Of a DNA stretch of 5,900 nt, positions 5,390-5,900 are shown piece after piece. Both the position numbers and the translations under genes were made by a program. The notes below the pieces were generated by a model. The model was given only the letters and a program-made list of their open reading frames with translations. It did no database searches and was not told where the DNA came from. Numbering within the stretch: the stretch's first letter is position 1; every line of letters begins with the position of its first letter. Location of the stretch: positions 1-5,900 of the forward strand of contig DOKQ01000170.1 of the NCBI GenBank assembly GCA_003510215.1, written 5' to 3'. This DNA comes from Erysipelotrichaceae bacterium. GTDB lineage: Bacteria > Bacillota_I > Bacilli_A > Erysipelotrichales > Erysipelotrichaceae.

Positions 5390-5603
5390 GTGGTGCCATC
5401 CTTTTTGATTGATTACTCAATCCACTCTTTCAGATACAATCATATCCTATCTCCTGTAACGGGGAGCTTCCGTCTTGGCTACTTGCATTCGCCTCGCTCT
5501 TGTAGACCCATTCGATAACTCTGTTTCTCCGGTTTTCACCAACCACCGGCTCTCTAATCAAACGTAAGTTATGTACTACTTTCTACGCATCGATTTCTTT
5601 ATT
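5353..5603 (-). promoter_or_regulatory. Tryptophan-specific T-box riboswitch leader of trpP
   Basis: Minus-strand leader RNA with all parts of a T-box. Stem I: GTAGA (5582-5586) pairs with TCTAC (5502-5506); above the specifier loop ATAACT (5567-5572) pairs with AGTTAT (5515-5520); the distal arm has AGAGAGCCGGTGG and GGTGAAAACCGG. The specifier loop has the AGTA/GAA elements and the codon UGG (5508-5510) followed by a purine, meaning tRNA-Trp. Stem IIA/B pseudoknot: ACGG (5470-5473) with CCGT (5459-5462), and CTCC (5463-5466) with GGAG (5451-5454). Stem III lies around 5434-5450. Antiterminator: AAGGA (5399-5403) with TCCTT (5374-5378) and ACAG (5388-5391) with CTGT (5379-5382), leaving the seven-base bulge UGGCACC. 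UGGC pairs with an acceptor end GCCA, as expected for tRNA-Trp (discriminator G). Uncharged tRNA-Trp stabilises the antiterminator and turns trpP on. Confidence 0.93.
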
Positions 5604-5609
5604 GAAAAC

Positions 5610-5637
5610 ATCATATCACTTTCAGAAAAGATGTCAA
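5610..5637 (-). promoter_or_regulatory. Sigma-A promoter of the T-box/trpP transcript
   Basis: On the minus strand a perfect -35 TTGACA (5632-5637), a 16-bp spacer and an extended -10 TGATATGAT with box TATGAT (5610-5615). The start is predicted near 5603, about 17 nt before the 5' arm of T-box stem I, which fits well. Strong by consensus, as expected for a gene controlled by attenuation rather than initiation. Confidence 0.85.
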
Positions 5638-5641
5638 TAGT

Positions 5642-5651
5642 TTTCATGAAA
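5642..5651. repeat. Perfect 10-bp palindrome in the divergent intergenic region
   Basis: TTTCATGAAA is fully self-complementary. It lies just upstream of the -35 box of the T-box promoter and about 80 bp before the divergent plus-strand gene. It could be an operator or simply AT-rich chance; no regulator family is recognised. Confidence 0.2.
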
Positions 5652-5728
5652 GTATCTTGATATCGATTTGTACAATCAGAGGTTTGCATCATTTCACACA
5701 TATGATATGGTACAAAGGAGGTAGAATT

Positions 5729-5900
5729 ATGAGAACAAGTGAAGAGGCATATCAGATTTTTAGTTGGCTACAGAAGCAGAGGTCGTATAGTGAACAAGAA
5801 AAGAGTGAAAGATTGAAATCACTGATCGATGATGAGAAAATCATGATCCATCAGGATGAGCAAGGTTATATTCGGGGTGTCATTGAGTATTCTACGTGGA
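5729..5900 (+). CDS. Unrecognised protein, 5' end only (runs off the window)
   Basis: ATG 5729 is preceded by a near-perfect ribosome binding site AAAGGAGG (5714-5721) 7 nt upstream, and the frame stays open to the last base (57 codons). The N-terminus reads MRTSEEAYQIFSWLQKQRSY, then a highly charged helix-like part and IMIHQDEQGYIRGVIEYSTW. The last segment could be the first beta strands of an acyltransferase-like (GNAT) fold, but this is a weak impression and no family is claimed. It is transcribed divergently from the T-box/trpP unit. No convincing promoter with proper spacing was found; TATGAT at 5701-5706 could be a -10 but lacks a matching -35. A real gene by RBS and open frame; function unknown. 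Confidence 0.7.
   Translation, partial: MRTSEEAYQIFSWLQKQRSYSEQEKSERLKSLIDDEKIMIHQDEQGYIRGVIEYSTW

Noticed and set aside
5507..5509. GGG (Gly) read as the T-box specifier instead of UGG
   Set aside because: The register after GAA, the UGGC acceptor bulge (needs discriminator G) and the TrpP gene all favour UGG; tRNA-Gly would need a different bulge base.
5353..5603. An unnamed structured non-coding RNA or CRISPR-like array in the long gap before trpP
   Set aside because: Stem I, specifier loop, pseudoknot, UGGC bulge, antiterminator and terminator identify it as a T-box; there are no spaced direct repeats.
5683..5711. TTTGCA-17-TATGGT as a promoter for the gene at 5729
   Set aside because: The RNA would start at about 5718, inside the AAAGGAGG ribosome binding site, so it could not give a usable leader.

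Overview
The window looks like chromosomal DNA of a low-to-moderate G+C Bacillota. Supporting signs are strong AAAGGAGG-type ribosome binding sites, sigma-A-like promoters, U-tailed hairpin terminators, a tryptophan T-box leader, a DegV/FakB-family protein, and the MnmL-MnmM tRNA-modification pair typical of Bacilli and relatives. A finer placement (for example Erysipelotrichia-like) would be a guess. No mobile element, tRNA, rRNA or CRISPR array was seen.

Layout. (1) 1-564, plus strand: 3' two-thirds of a DegV-family fatty-acid-binding protein. (2) 565-675: a compact regulatory gap with a promoter, three overlapping pairing segments and an intrinsic terminator whose U-tract abuts the next ribosome binding site. 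(3) 676-2015, plus strand: a Nudix hydrolase and a Cof-type HAD phosphatase joined by an ATGA overlap, then a hairpin that also contains the stop codon of the convergent gene. (4) 2027-4708, minus strand: a three-gene operon with overlapping ends, in transcription order a neutral-ceramidase-like hydrolase, mnmL (radical SAM) and mnmM (methyltransferase). (5) 4777-5268, minus strand: trpP, a tryptophan transporter, preceded by a possible 20-residue leader ORF and a complete T-box riboswitch (about 5353-5603) with its own promoter. (6) 5729-5900, plus strand: the 5' end of an unrecognised gene, divergent from the T-box promoter.

How the genes work together. MnmL and MnmM are the alternative to MnmC for finishing the wobble uridine modification mnm5s2U: MnmL is required to convert the cmnm5 form to nm5, and MnmM methylates nm5 to mnm5. 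TrpP is switched by uncharged tRNA-Trp. The leader RNA can be read in detail: specifier UGG, a UGGC bulge matching a tRNA ending in GCCA, and mutually exclusive antiterminator and terminator. The Nudix-HAD pair is translationally coupled and could act in sequence, a diphosphate cleavage followed by a dephosphorylation, on an unknown substrate.

The least explained items are the putative attenuator before the Nudix gene, the leader ORF before trpP, and the ceramidase-like enzyme co-transcribed with tRNA-modification genes.
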